64,000 nucleotides of DNA from Euborellia annulipes (GCA_023213315.1 JAKCPI010011624.1:1-64000), one strand, 5' to 3'. Counted from the first letter of the stretch, positions 12,601 through 26,500 are shown. Translations and numbers: made by a program. Notes: generated from the letters alone by a model not told the origin.

Positions 12601-15600
12601 TTGAATGAATGTATATTAGAATTTCAATTTCACTTGAAATAGTCTATATTAATGTTAGAAACAGTCAAGAGATCTATCTAACTGAGTGAGAGTTTCAACT
12701 AAAAATTTTACTTTCTCTTACCTATATATGTTAATATACCTATAAAGAGAAAGAATTGGATTCATGCCAAAAATTCAATGTCGAGATTTTGATGGATATA
12801 CACGTTTTGAGGTCCCCTGAGTCCAAAAAAGTGGTTTTCGCAGTGTGGTCTGCTGTGTGTGTGTGTGTCTGTAAACAAAACATCTCTAGAACGAGAAGAG
12901 CTAGAAGGTTGAAATTTTATATTTAAGGTGTGCGTCTCGGGGTGCTAATTTTGGGAGATTCCAGCGACCACAATTTTGAAGCTATCGACCTCAATTTTTT
13001 TTAAATTAGAGCTATTTAAAATATCTACAATTTATAGAAGCCTTTTTTTTGATTTTCGAAAAAATAATTTTTTTTTTAGATTAATCGCATTAAAGAAAAG
13101 ATATTTTTAAAAAATTCGCTCTATATCTTATAGATAATTAAATTAGTAATCATTGTGATAAAAGATAATTAATTTTTTCCCTTAATTAATTAGATGGAAT
13201 CTTTAAAATGAAATGGAATAAATCCCTTGTATTCCTAAAAAACTAACACCATCTCTTGCCGCCTCGAGTAACTCGGTAGTGAATGGTCTTCTAACGGCTT
13301 TTCGAGACGCGCACCTTAAGTTAGGTACCCTCCTGAGTCGTGACTCGAAGCTTTTGAATAAAATCGACCAAAGAGTAGGCCTAATAATACTTTACGGATG
13401 TTTGTACTTTTTCAGTTTTTTTTTTTCTATTTCCTCAAATCCCCCTTAAAGGAGCAATCAAGATAGATATTTTTTATATTTAAGCTTATTTAAAAAGAAA
13501 TTATTTTTATAGGAAAATGTATTATTATTTAATGGTCTTCGCTAATTAATATGAACGAAAGTAAATCAAAAAAAGAAGAGATCTTGCCTATAACACTAAG
13601 TATAGACTATAAATTTTCTAAAATACCTATACTTAAGCAAAATAATTTATAAACATTTTATAATTAATATTTTACCATAGAATTTTAGGGGCTTAACCTG
13701 AAATTGCTTTCACCGAATAGAATAAAACGACCCTAAAATTTAATTAGAAGGCGAGTTGAAATTCTCTCGTATTAAAATTTTCAATTATAAACACATTAGC
13801 TTTGGTAACTTTAAAAATAAAATCAATCAAATTAGCTAAAAAGCAAGAATACATTAGATAATAAATAAAGCCACAAATTACCTTAATCACAAGAGGTATT
13901 AAAATTTTCCCAGAGAAATAAAATTATGTTCTTATATTTAATGTTTAATTTATTATAATCGAAAGAGATTAGAATGACAAATTTTGTTTTTGAGTCATAA
14001 TCACTAGGCATATTCATGTCTGCCGCTTGCATCCTTTTCTTTAGTTTATTACAGGAAGATCAAATATCAAAAGATTTAAATAATTATAAAAAAGAGGTAA
14101 CGAAATCACAAAACTCCCTTTAACAGAGCTAACAGTCAATAGTGAGCTTAGAAGGAGATTTCGAATTAATTCAGTCACAGTTTTTCACGATCTTAATTAA
14201 TAATCAGTTTCATTTGTGTCATTTCTTTTTTGTTTGATGAGGCCTGGAATTGTAAGCATCGTCTCGAGACTTTCTGACAACTCATATATCTGACACGTGA
14301 AGCGCCACTAGTCAAGAACGCCTTGTAGTTAGGCAAAATCTTTTCATAAATGATAATTTTTTATGCCTATTTATTAGGGTAATTTGAATTTTCGTATGAG
14401 TTTTTGATTCGTTTGAATTTATATACATATTGTTCTTTCTAATCCTATTCAACAAATTAGAAATAACCGAATAACGGAAATACAAATAGAAGAATAGAAT
14501 ATAAAATAATTGTATAGAAAGAAAATTTATTTAGAACAGATTTAAACAACTTTTACCTTCAGTAATTCAAAGTTGTGTTTATGTTTATGAGATTTATATT
14601 TAGTTTCCGATAGAATATTAAAATTTAAAGAGGTTTATGCCCTCGGGCTTGGTGTAGTTGGTGGAGAGCCTGCCTTGTATACCAAGGGTCGCGGGTTCGG
14701 ATCCCAGGCAGTCCGATGATTTTATTTAAGCCATTTGGATACCAAATGGCTTAAATAGAAATGCCTTTACCCCCAATAGATATATTTACAAATAACGGGT
14801 ATCGTAAAGTCTTAAATGACCTAACAAGTAAGTTGCCGAAAAGACTGTGTGAATGGGAATGTGTGTGTGTGAGTGTGAGTGTGAATCAAAAAAGTGTATT
14901 AAAATGAAAAATAAATGGAAAGTCACATTATAGACCATTCGATATAACATTTTGCCGGAAAAATATTTCGAAGGGAATGAAATTTTTACTGGTTATTTGG
15001 GGGTACTCTAGAATACCAATCCTAAGTTTTTGACCTTAATAAAAGTTTCACTTTAAAAAAAAGAAAAAAAAGAGGTTTATAAAAATAGAAAAAAATTTAT
15101 ATTTTGTTATCGTTGTAATTATTTCTCTTAATTTCCCTATGATGTACAAGAGTAAAGTTAGCTTCAATCAATTTTGAAGGCAAAAAATGAGAATATACAT
15201 TTTAAAGAACATAATTAATAATTTATATATGAATTTTAATGAATTGTTAGGGTGAAAGAAAAATTTTTTAAGAAAAAAAAACTGAACATAAGAATAGTAA
15301 CTAGTACTAATTTGTCCGAAGCTTATTTTCTCCACCCCCCCCCCCCCCTCCCTTAATCAAAAACAAGAATGACGTCACTGTATTTAACGTCAAATGGAAA
15401 AATGAGGTTTCAAGTTCACATCTTGTATTTATAATATTGTACTGTACCTCTCATAATGCTTAGAGATTGTCATTTTCAGCCAAATATTCTTAGGAAAAAT
15501 CCAAGTAAATTTTGTTCTGATTCATACATGATCAGAGATTTAATGCTAATGGTTGTTTTTATTTCTTATTAAATTTGATACGATTTTAATCCGATATTAT

Positions 15601-18600
15601 AAATTTAAACAATATATTGAAAATTAACATTTATAAACAAAGGATTATTATTACATAAATTTTATAATCTATGTATTTACTTTATTATAAACCACATTTG
15701 TTTAATGCAAATATATTATGGGTTGAAACACTTGTTCATCATCGATATTATTTAGTTACAAATTCCAAAAAGAGTAGAAATTTAAATATACAATTATTCA
15801 ATTGCAGGTCCCACAAGTGTTCATTGAACTCTCTTTACCCTACTCGAATTTTTAAAAATATTATTTAGCACAGTATATATTATAAATGTATTTTATCAAA
15901 TAGGTCATATAAGAAGAAAGATTCACAATGAATGGGAAATAATTCGAACTAGTATTCCCCTAGTTGTTACATGCTCAATGAAGAGTTATAGGCCTACTAA
16001 CTTTAGTTAATCATAACTATCGTTTTATTTTCAGTAGATTTCGAGTTGTTAATATCTCTCTCTCACTGTTAGTAATTCATATATTTCTGTTACGAGAACT
16101 TTCGTAGTATTTATTGGGATAGGTTCTCCCTCTTTTCCCCCTTCCTGTATGTATAGATTCATGCAATTATATTTTTCTATGCATTTTTTTTAGAGTCAGT
16201 ACAAATTGATCCAGTGATTTTTTTTAATCGTTATTACCAAAAATAATGTTAATAAATAATAAATTTAATACGCAGATTGAATAGTCGGCTGGGATGAGTA
16301 GAGTAAAGGGGTTGGAGAATAACACTTTAATAACCAGCAAATTTATAGCTCCACCTGACGTCCTTTTATTTGGCAGATATTTCGATGCATAGGACACTCA
16401 TCATCTTCAGTGCCGCGAGGATATAGTAGGTAGGCTTAGTCTATTTATATCAAATGCCTTAGGGGCGTTAAACATAATTAGTGAGGTGCCTACTCTAAGC
16501 TGATGACCGCTCTGTGTCCAAAGCAGAATTGATGCTTTGCAAATTTATGCTGGTTATTATTCTCCAACCCCGAGGATTCGAGGATTTTTTAGGAAGGGAG
16601 GGGAGGCAGTCAGAGGCGTCAATTGTAGGGGGGGAATTCTAAATAAAATATTTCAAAATGTATCGACGGGTATATGTTACATTGTAAAAAATTAAAAATT
16701 TAATTAAATTAAATATCTTTTGTCCAAATTGTGAGTACATTTTAAGAAAAAAAATAAGTTTGTCCCTACCCCAAGAAAAAGTTGAAATGACGCTACTGGA
16801 GGCAGTAGCACATTCAAGGAGGAGAGGGTAATGCGAGTAACAATTATTAATTTATTATATTTTAATTCCGGATTTAAATTTGCTAGAAATATTTTTTGTC
16901 CAATTAAAAAAAAAAATTCCTTAAATTATTTCGTTTATTTTAAATTCTCTAATAAAATGAAAATCTTTTTTTTTTTTTTTTTTTTTTTTTTTGTTTCTAA
17001 ACTTTTTGCTCGACCTAGCATTTGTGGTTTTCCAGTGGCCCCGCACCTCAAATCAATTTCGTATTGACGAAATAATGAAGAAAAACTTTTTGGTTTCTCC
17101 TAAGTTTTAAATATAGGCTAAGAGAAAGTAAAAAGTTAAGAAATAAATATTGCTATGTTTTCAAAGTTTGACAAAAAATGAATCATCCAGTTGAAAAAAA
17201 AAAAAAAATATTTTCATCTCTTTTCATCAAGTATTTAATGAGGGAATATATTTTTAATATTCAGATTATATTTTAAGAAACCGGACGCCCTCGGGGCTTG
17301 GCGTAGAGGTTAGCGTGCTAACCTCGTATACCAAACGTCGCGGGTTCGGACCCCAGGTAGTCCGATGATTTTATTTAAGCCATTTGGATACCAAATGGCT
17401 TAAATAAGAATGCCTAGACCCTAAATAATATATATTCATAACGGTTATTGTCAAAGTCTTAAATGGCCTAAGTTGCCGAAAAGACTGTGTGAATGTGTGT
17501 GAATGAGAAAAAAATGTGAATGTTTAAAAAAAAAAAAAGTAACCGGACAATTACATGAATAAAATTTAAGTTTAGATATATTTCTTGCCGATAAGATGGA
17601 AGGCCAAAAATTTTTTTGAGATTTTTTAATATTTTATTTAGAGCCAACAACACAATGGAGTTTTACTTTTCGGTTTTTTTCCTACTAAAAATAATCATCA
17701 GGGCCCTGAAAACTATTATAAAAAATATTTTTAAACAAAACAATAAATATTTTTTTGGATGGAGATGGAGAACAATCACCGTTCAAAAGCTCCAGATTCT
17801 CTTAAAAACCCTTTCGATGTTAAAAAAATTTAAAAAAAGAAGGAAGGTAATGGGTAAAGCTTTGGTTAGTATGGAGAAATATTTTTGAAGCTGATCAATT
17901 GCAATTGAAAGACCCTCGCAGTGGCGTAGTGAGCTTAACGCGCGCCCGGGGCACAATACCTTTTAAGCGCCCCCCCCCCATTCGAAAACCATATAATATT
18001 ATATGTAGAATATACAAAATTATTATGGGGGCGGTATAACTCGCCGAAAATTTTCTCGCCCAAAGCAAAATCTCGCCTAAAACAAACTCGCCGAAAATCC
18101 GGAAAGTTCCAAAATAAAATATTTTTAAAAATCTGGTGTGACTGTCCCACCAGATTTTTTGTGTCGACATACGTATATATAGTTTCCGCCGATATATTAG
18201 AAGATGAAATGAAATTTATAAGCAGGGCTCGGGCCCTCGGGCTTGGTCTAGTGGCTAGAGTGCTGGCCTTCTAAACCAAGGGTCAGGGGTTAGGACCCCT
18301 GGCAGTCCGATGATTTTATCTAAGCCATTTGGATACCAAATGGCTTAAATAAGAATGCCTGGACCCCAAATATATATATTATTAATTAATATAACCGTTA
18401 TCGTCAAAGTCTTATATGGCCTAAGTTGCCGAAACGACTGTGTGCATGTGTGTGTGAGTGTGAGTAGGAATGAGAAAAAAGTGTGAGTGTTTTTTTTTTT
18501 ATTAAAAAAAAAAGTACTAATAAAACCTCAAATTATGCATTTAAAAAGGCCGAAATATAAATAAATAAATAAATAAATCTATTACGACCCGCTTCAAAAA

Positions 18601-21600
18601 TCAAAAATATTCTGTGTGTGTGTGTTCAATTTTAAGCATGAAGGAATTGAGCTAGGAAGATGAAATTTTATATTTAAGTTAGGCGCCGCCCTAGGGCGTA
18701 AAATAAGCTTTTAATTAAAATCGGCCAAAGAATTTCGATGTACTTTTTCAGTTTTTTTCGATTTTCTCAAAATTCGTTCCAAAGATTTTGATTAAAATTC
18801 AAAAATCAATTATTTTTTAGATGTTCCTTAAAATGTATATTCTCATTTTGCTTTTGAAATCTTATGAAGACCACTTAACCCTTTTAGTTCATAAGAAAGA
18901 TTGAAGCCAGGAATATAAATAGATATTTTCCCATATTTATAAATTTCAAAACATCGTCTAATACAGTGGTTTCCAAACTTTATGTTACCACGCCTCCCTT
19001 AAAAATAATTAATCTTATGACGCCCCCCCCCCCATTTTTAAAATATTTTATTTATTCATATTTATATTAAAACTAGCAATCATTTGGAGAAATTGGTTCT
19101 GGGGGCCAATATTCGCGCCTCTCCTTAGACTAGACCGCGTCTCCCTAGGGAGGTGAGCCTCACAGTTTGGAAAAAGCTGGTATAAGGGTATTTTATGGCT
19201 GGTGGAATTTGTATTAGGATTGCAAGTTAGAAGAAAACGCAACCAGAATTTTTTCTTTAAAAATAGTATATTTTAACAGCTTACTTTTCGGCCTTGGTAA
19301 AAGCCATCCTCGCATGACCACTAACAGCTCAGAGGATGGCTTTGACCAAAGCCGAAATGCCAGCTGTTAAAATATATTTTTAAAGAAAACATTCCGGTTG
19401 CGTTTTCTTCTAACTTTCATTCCTGAAGAAAAATATTTTTCTCAAATCTTATTTTCACCCCCTAGGGGGGTGTTTAATTTAAATATAAAATTTCAACCTC
19501 CTAGTTCAATTCCTTCATGTTTTAAATTGAACCCAAACAGACACACAGACAGACCATGTCGTGAAAACCACTTTTTTGGATTCAAGGGATCTCAGAACGT
19601 GTATATCCATCAAAATCTCGACATCGAACTTTCTCTCTATATATATGTATATTAACTTATACATATGGGTAAGAGAAAGTAAAAATTCAAATCCGAATTG
19701 AGATTAGTTCTATATACAAAAAGATGCGATAACTCACCCCAGGAAAATTCTAAGTGGACTAATCATTTCTTACTTTTCTACCTAATGAAAAAAATCCCTA
19801 CAAAATTCTGCAAGGGATTCGATAGGTTCCTAAGTTACCCAGTGTTATTATTATCTGTTTATGAGAGTTTCGAAATCTTCAAAAATTAATTCCGCCCCAG
19901 TAATACGAAATTTTAGAATGACATTAAAATGTTTCTATCCTACTATACTATTTGCTAAATATTGAATATAATTTAATTTTTTTTTTAACTCAAACGGAAT
20001 GCACTTATTTTTTAGTAAAAGTATTAAAAAACATTAATATCTTTGTGCATTATAGGGGATGGGGCATTAACCCCCTGGTTAATGCCTTCATAGCCCCCCC
20101 CCCCTTAAGGAAATGCGAGCCTTCACCGCGAAATAATTTGAATACATTTATAAATAATTATTTTAATTTTAATTTGAAATTATTTTATTTTAATTTTCAA
20201 TCCTTAATCCACCCACTCCTGTGTAAAAGTATAATAAGGAAATTTGATTTACAAAAATATAGGCCACATAGAAAGAGAAAGAATGTGTGTGTGAGTGTTG
20301 AGTGTGAATGAGAAAAAAGTGTATTTAAAAAAAAATAAAAAATAAAAAACTAATTTTGTTTTCAATGACACCTACACTCCCCCTCCCCCTTTCAACATCT
20401 TATATTCTCCCTCTACCCTTAGTGAAATACAAAATATTTAATTTCATATTCAAAAGAATCGTTTTTCGCAGTCAAATTATTTGTTTCTATCATTTTTTTT
20501 TTCATCGATAAAATGTATAATAATTACCTTTAATAAGACTCTCAAGAGGGTGTGTTGGCTGACGGTGAGGTTAGGGTGGGTTACACTATATCAATTATTC
20601 ACTTTGATTCACTTTAAACACAAAAAAGATAGCAGCGCCTGCCAGCAGGCCACGCTCTCGACTGAACGAGATAAACTTGTCTCTTCTCTCTTATTATAGG
20701 AATAAATAGATGAAAATAACAATTCCCTTTTTATTAAAAGTAAAAAAATACCTTTTGCTCTAATCTAACTATATTTAGAGCTGTAAAAGAATGTCAACAA
20801 GTGATTTGGAATATTCCAAGGCCTTTCTTAAATAATCAACCCTTCATCTCATCCCTTAATATTATAAAATAATAATCAACGCTATTTTTTGAATGTTTTC
20901 TATTTATTTGGCTTCGATTTAGCTAAAAAAAAATTTAAAAAACATTTTTTTCAACCCCTAATCCATTTTTTTTTTTTAACAACTCTCACATTAACACACA
21001 CATTCACACAGTCTTTTCGGCAACTTAGGCCTTATAAGACTTTTTACGATAACCGTTATTAATAATATATATATTATTAATATTGTTTTTTTTTATATTA
21101 TTTTGATATATCGTCGTCGCCTGCAACACGTAGTGGCCTATCTCAATTTCTATCATTTTTCAGGAGAGCTTTTTATAGTTCGTGTTGTTATATTAAATGT
21201 ATAGATACGCAAAACCAAAAATCCTAAATAATACGAACAAACATGGAAATACAGATTCGTCACTTTGTGATAATGTAGAGAACGCCAGGACAAGGCCATA
21301 CCCGTGTATCTCAATTTTTAATTTTTTTGAGATACGTCACAACGTGATGCAAGCGACGATATGTAGGCCCTATATTTTGTAAAAATTTTAGCCCAATGGC
21401 AGTTGGCTAGACGGGCAGATGAAAAAAAAATATTATTTATATGTTGGGGTCCAGGCATTCTTATTTAAGCCATTTGAAATCCAATCGTAATAAATAAAAT
21501 CCGCCTTTGGGTTTTACACATAGGATAATTTTCTAGAAGGAGTCTTACTTTAGGCCAGTGGTTTATGTTTTAACGCCTCCTTTAAAAATATTTAATCGTA

Positions 21601-23483
21601 TGACGCCCCCTACCCCACACATTTAATAAAATAATACAAAAACAAAAATTTTTAATACTAAAAAATATAAATTTATATAAAAATATTTTTTTTATTTATT
21701 CATATTTTTTAATTAAGGAAAACCTCCGTCCCAGAATCTTCTAAATTTAATTATTTTATTTATAAAACTAGCAATCATTTGGAAAATTGATCTTGGTGGC
21801 CAATATTCGCGCCTCCCCTTAGACTAGCCCGCGCCTCCCTGGGGAGGCGCGCCTCACAGTTTGGAAAACTCTGGTCTAATATATCGACGCTTTATATACG
21901 TATGACGACACAAAAAATCTGGTGTGACAAGTACAGAACAGTACCTTTGGTAAGAGAAAGTTTTCTGCTGTGCGACAGTCACACCAGATTTTTAAAAATA
22001 TTTTATTTTGGAACTTTTCGGGTTTTCGGCCATTTTTTTTCGGCGATTTTTTTTTTCGTCGAGATTTTGCTTTCGGCTAGAAAATTTTCGGTGCGCTTTT
22101 TTTCGGCGACTTTTTTCGCCGACTTTTTTTCGGCGAGAATTATTATATTACACTGGCACTACATTTAAAATATATTTTCCAGAAATCAATTATAATAAAA
22201 ATAAAAATTATCCAGCAATTTTTTTTTGTTTTGCGGACCATTTGGCGCCCCTTTGTGAGCGGCGCCCGGGGCATCATGACCCCCCTTGCCCCCCCCCCCT
22301 CGCTACGCCACTGGACCCTCGAGAGTAAAAAATAAACAAGCGCCCTTAGGTTAGGGAGGTCGGCCCTTTTTTACCAACATAGCAACAATTCAATGTGAAC
22401 TAATTTGAATAAGTTTTTTTGACATCCTATTATAGGCCTATTATAATTTTGCTAAATGGAAGTATGTTAAAATGTTAAATTATCAAAAGAATTGAATTTG
22501 GCTAATAAAGAGAAAGTGTATTGATTGTTTGATGTAACATCCATTTATTTAATTAAATAAAATCCCTCAATTGTTACAGCTCTACTTAAACCTTTCTAAA
22601 GTTTGCTGTGAAGGTTTCACTTAAATCCTCTATCTTTGTTTAGTTATCCTTTTTTAGATAGAATTGAATTAAAAACACTGGGTTTGATTATCTTCCTCAT
22701 CAAAAAATTTTCTAAAGGAGTTTTTAATTAAAAATTTATTTGAAAAAATTGTGATTCTCAAATACGTTATTATTTCGTTAAAAAATAATTTCTACTTTGA
22801 GAAAACATTTATTTATCCAATATATTTCCTTCATTATTCACTAATCTCCGCTCTTTGTTTTCTTTTACGATTTTCATTTTCATTAGATTCCTTCCTTCAT
22901 TTTCATTTAAATTAGCATGTCATTAAAAAAATGTATGTAGGACAAAAATATTCAAGAGAAAAATGAAAAATGTTTTATTTATTATTAAATAAAAATTAAA
23001 TAAAAATAAAAAAATAATTAATAATTATCTAAGTAGAGCTTTGTTAAAAAAAATCTGGTGTGACTGGCGCACAGCACACAACTTTCTCTTACCTTCGGTA
23101 ATCGAAAGTTGTGTTCTGTGCTTGTCACAACAGATTTTTTGTGTCGACATATATTTAGTTTCCGCCAACATATTAGAATTTAAGATGTCAAATTTATAAA
23201 GATGGGAAAATATCTTTCCTATGGAACACAAGAGTAAAGTGTGCTTCAAACAATTTTGAGGGCAAAACGAGAATATACATTTGAAAGAGCATCTAAAAAA
23301 TAATTGATTTTTGAATTTTAATCAAAATCGTTAGAGCGAATTTTGAGAAAATCAAACAAAAAAAAAACTGAAAAAGTACATCAGTAAAGTACTAGTACTG
23401 TTTCGGTCCCGGGGGGTGTTTAACTTAAATATAAAATTTCAGCCTCATAGCTCAATTCCTTCATGCTTAAAAGTGAACACAGA

Positions 23484-23525
<42 letters not shown>

Positions 23526-26500
23526 ACAGACAGACCATGTCGCGAAAACCACTTTTTTGGATTCAGGGGACCTCAAAACATGTATATCCATCAAAATCTC
23601 GACATCGAATTTTTTGACTTGAATCCAATACTTTCTCTCTATATATATATTAACATATATATATATAAAGGTAAGAGAAAGTAAAAAGGGAAAATTTTTT
23701 CAATCAACTCTCAATTGTCAGATTGTTCATTAGCAATCAATAAGCTTATATCATTTAAGATAGCAAATGCGAGATGTCTTTGTGCTTATGATTTGGCAAT
23801 TGCGCCCCCAAGGGTCGAACCAAGGCCTACACGCTTTCGCGGCATAGGCACAAATACATCTCGCAAATTTACTAATCTAATTAAAAATAAGTTCGAATAT
23901 TATTAGTGCTAGGAATTAATAGTAAAAAGTTAAGTCGATCCTCGGTAGGGTAGTCTGAATTTTTTTAAATCTTTGGTTTTGAGATTATCAATATTGTCTT
24001 TGTGACTATATTAACTACTTGGCTAGGAGAGTAAAAAAAGAGCGGAGGTGAAATTTAAAGAACAGGAGCGACTGTTTTATGAATTATTATTATGATAAAA
24101 AGAATATAGATCAGAGTCGGAAACCCAAATGACCTTGCAGGTCACAAAACTTTGAAGTCTCAATCAGGGCCGAAACGTCAGTAATAAAACAAAGAAATAT
24201 CTCTAGCTTCTATTTCTTTCATTACTCTACCTATATAATATAAACAGCTAAATATCTTTAAATAGGCCTATAGAAAGAATATTTATAAAAATATATTGTC
24301 AAGTTCACTGACTTCTTGCAATAAAAAGACTTATTCCACTCAACAAAATGACAGTTATTGTTCTTAAACAAGTACTAATCGTTCTTCCAATAGCTTGCGT
24401 GGGTTGTTTTAATTGTTCATCTTACAAAATCCCTTCTTTCTTAAGAAGGATGATATCATTGGCTTAAAAAGGAGAGAGGAGAAAATCACTCTTTACTGTC
24501 TTTTTACTTTTTTTTTGTAAGCTTTTATATCTAACGTAAGTCTTATTTTGACGATCTATCAATAAATAGGATAAATAAAGAAAAGTTTCCAAGTTTTTTA
24601 ATCTAATTGAGCCAAAATTCTTTATTACAGGAAAATTTTTATCTCTGCCCAAGAGTTTAAAAAAAATATGAAATGTTAAAAATTTAAGATTTTTTGGAAA
24701 CGAATCCTTGACTTCAAAGATAAGAAGCGAGACTTATATCTTAGCTCTCATGGGACAAAGGCTTCTTTAAAATTATATTAAAATTATAGAATTTATTAAT
24801 TCATATGCCCGGAAAAAGTAAGGGTGTGCCGTGTGCCGCCGAGAGTTGAACTACGGATCCACCAATTTGTACACGGTGTGCTCTTACCACTAGACCACAG
24901 TACGGCATTCGGGTATATATATTCACTTAGAAAGCACTTTTAGTTATCAGGAGAAATAGATCCAAATTCGGGGCCACAAATTTCTCCGTCGACCAGGTGC
25001 ATTCTAGTTAAAATAAGAATGAGACGACCTCAAATTTAATTAATTAATTAATAAGAAATAACATATAGGCTCTACAATATTGAATTTTTAAAATTTACTC
25101 AAAAAAATAAAATAATCAAATTTGTCTGTAGATAGACAAACAAAAAGACAGTTTTAATATAATAAAATGTTTTAAATGTAAACAATATCAACAAAAATCA
25201 CATTTATTATTATGGCATTAGAGCCCTCGGGGCTTGGTGTAGGGGTTAGAGTGCTAACCTCGTATACCAAACGTCGCGGGTTCGGACCCCAGGCAGTCCG
25301 ATGATTTTATTTAAGCCATTTGGATACCAAATGGCTTAAATAAGAATGCCTGGACCCCAATAAATATACTTATATAATTAACGGTTATCGTAAAAAGTCT
25401 TATATGGCCTAAGTTGCCGAGAAGACTGTGTATATGTGTGTGTGAATGTGAGTGTGAATGGGAAAAAAGTGTGAGTGTTATAAAAAAAAAAAATATGGCA
25501 TTAGAGTAAGAGTATTTGTTACGGGATTATTTTCGTTTTTACTCTGCATGTAGGTGGATTTAATATCTCGTCTGTTTGAACTGGCAAGCAAGTATAGGTT
25601 CAATTTAATATTCTGATCGTAATTAATCTTGGCAATGTGCATTTCAGGCCTCGAGTTGCTTTTGGTGACGGGGTTCATATAGCAAAACGAAATGTATTCC
25701 ATATGTTATGATGCTATCTTAAAGTATTTTTATTGGATTAATGTTGACCCAATTGCATTTTTAAGAAAATTTAGATTGATTTATATTGAAAATTAAATGG
25801 AAATTCATCTTCCTTTCCTATAAAAAATTTTTTTTGCTCTACTTGAATGAACTTTCTAAATGGAGAACAAATAAGCATCACTTCTTTGACGTCACTTCAC
25901 ACTCTGCCCAATGATCTGTAGCCAGATTCGTACGAGTCGATGCTTCCCTGAGGACTCCCTTTCCAAGTATCAAATCACCCTTGGGAATCCCTTTTTCTCC
26001 CCTCTTGCAATGTGCTGAATCTATCAAACTGTGCTTTCATGTTCCTATGTTTCCTATTCATGTTTATATATCGGATTGACGATGAGGCAACGGAAATCGC
26101 TGTGACGTCAGTCCACGTGTGCGCACCTGTCATTCATTTGGATGTTTGCAAAAAATTCACAGAAAGGCTTTGATGAATTTGTTACTATAAATATCCGAAC
26201 ATGATTAAAGATTATATAATAGAACTAACGATTCGGAAGCATTCCAGAAGACTAAATGCCGAATAATCAATTTGTCTAAAACAAGTTTCTAAATAATAAC
26301 ACGTTAATTAAATTAAATTTCTTTGATACCGAACTCTTTAAATAATAGACTTCCTGTTATTATCTAAAGTTTCTAGAGACTCAAACTGTTAGTTAACTTC
26401 AAATTTGTATTCAAGGGGGGGTAAATTTATAAGACAATATCTTAAGGTAATTTCTAAAATTATTTACAAGGCCAAGATTGTTCAAATTTCTTCTCAGTAC

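Larger units (their letters stand above)
18964..21873. mobile_element. 2.9-kb composite unit of two direct hAT MITEs, TSD GTCTAATA
   Basis: Two related MITEs in the same orientation (18964-19179 and 21556-21873) bound the unit. Both share ACTAGCAATCATTTGGA and GCCAATATTCGCGCCTC. GTCTAATA is at 18956-18963 and 21874-21881, and no duplication flanks either MITE alone. The inserted site lies in HINE sequence, whose two halves line up across it. The interior holds an inverted repeat, HINE and SINE fragments, another MITE and no transposase. Confidence 0.8.
17919..22313. mobile_element. 4.4-kb composite hAT unit, TSD GACCCTCG
   Basis: The outer ends CAGTGGCGTAGTGAG and CTCGCTACGCCACTG are inverted. 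GACCCTCG is at 17911-17918 and 22314-22321, a perfect 8-bp duplication. Both end segments (17919-18122; 21996-22313) run inward to the same AAAATATTTTATTTTGG sequence. The unit therefore looks like a palindromic hAT MITE with a HINE inserted at its centre, itself carrying a SINE and another hAT unit. No transposase was found. Confidence 0.85.

Noticed and set aside
22008..22328. 106-codon plus-strand open frame rich in Phe/Arg
   Set aside because: It is a translation of the right end of the 4.4-kb hAT unit, with repeated TTCGGCGA words and no similarity to a transposase.
24150..24185. Further hammerhead motif (GGGCCGAAACGTCAGT)
   Set aside because: Only the 3' half is present; the CTGANGA strand and stem II cannot be found.
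24828..24915. tRNA gene on the minus strand
   Set aside because: A- and B-box-like words are present but the acceptor and anticodon stems do not pair; it is a SINE-type relic.
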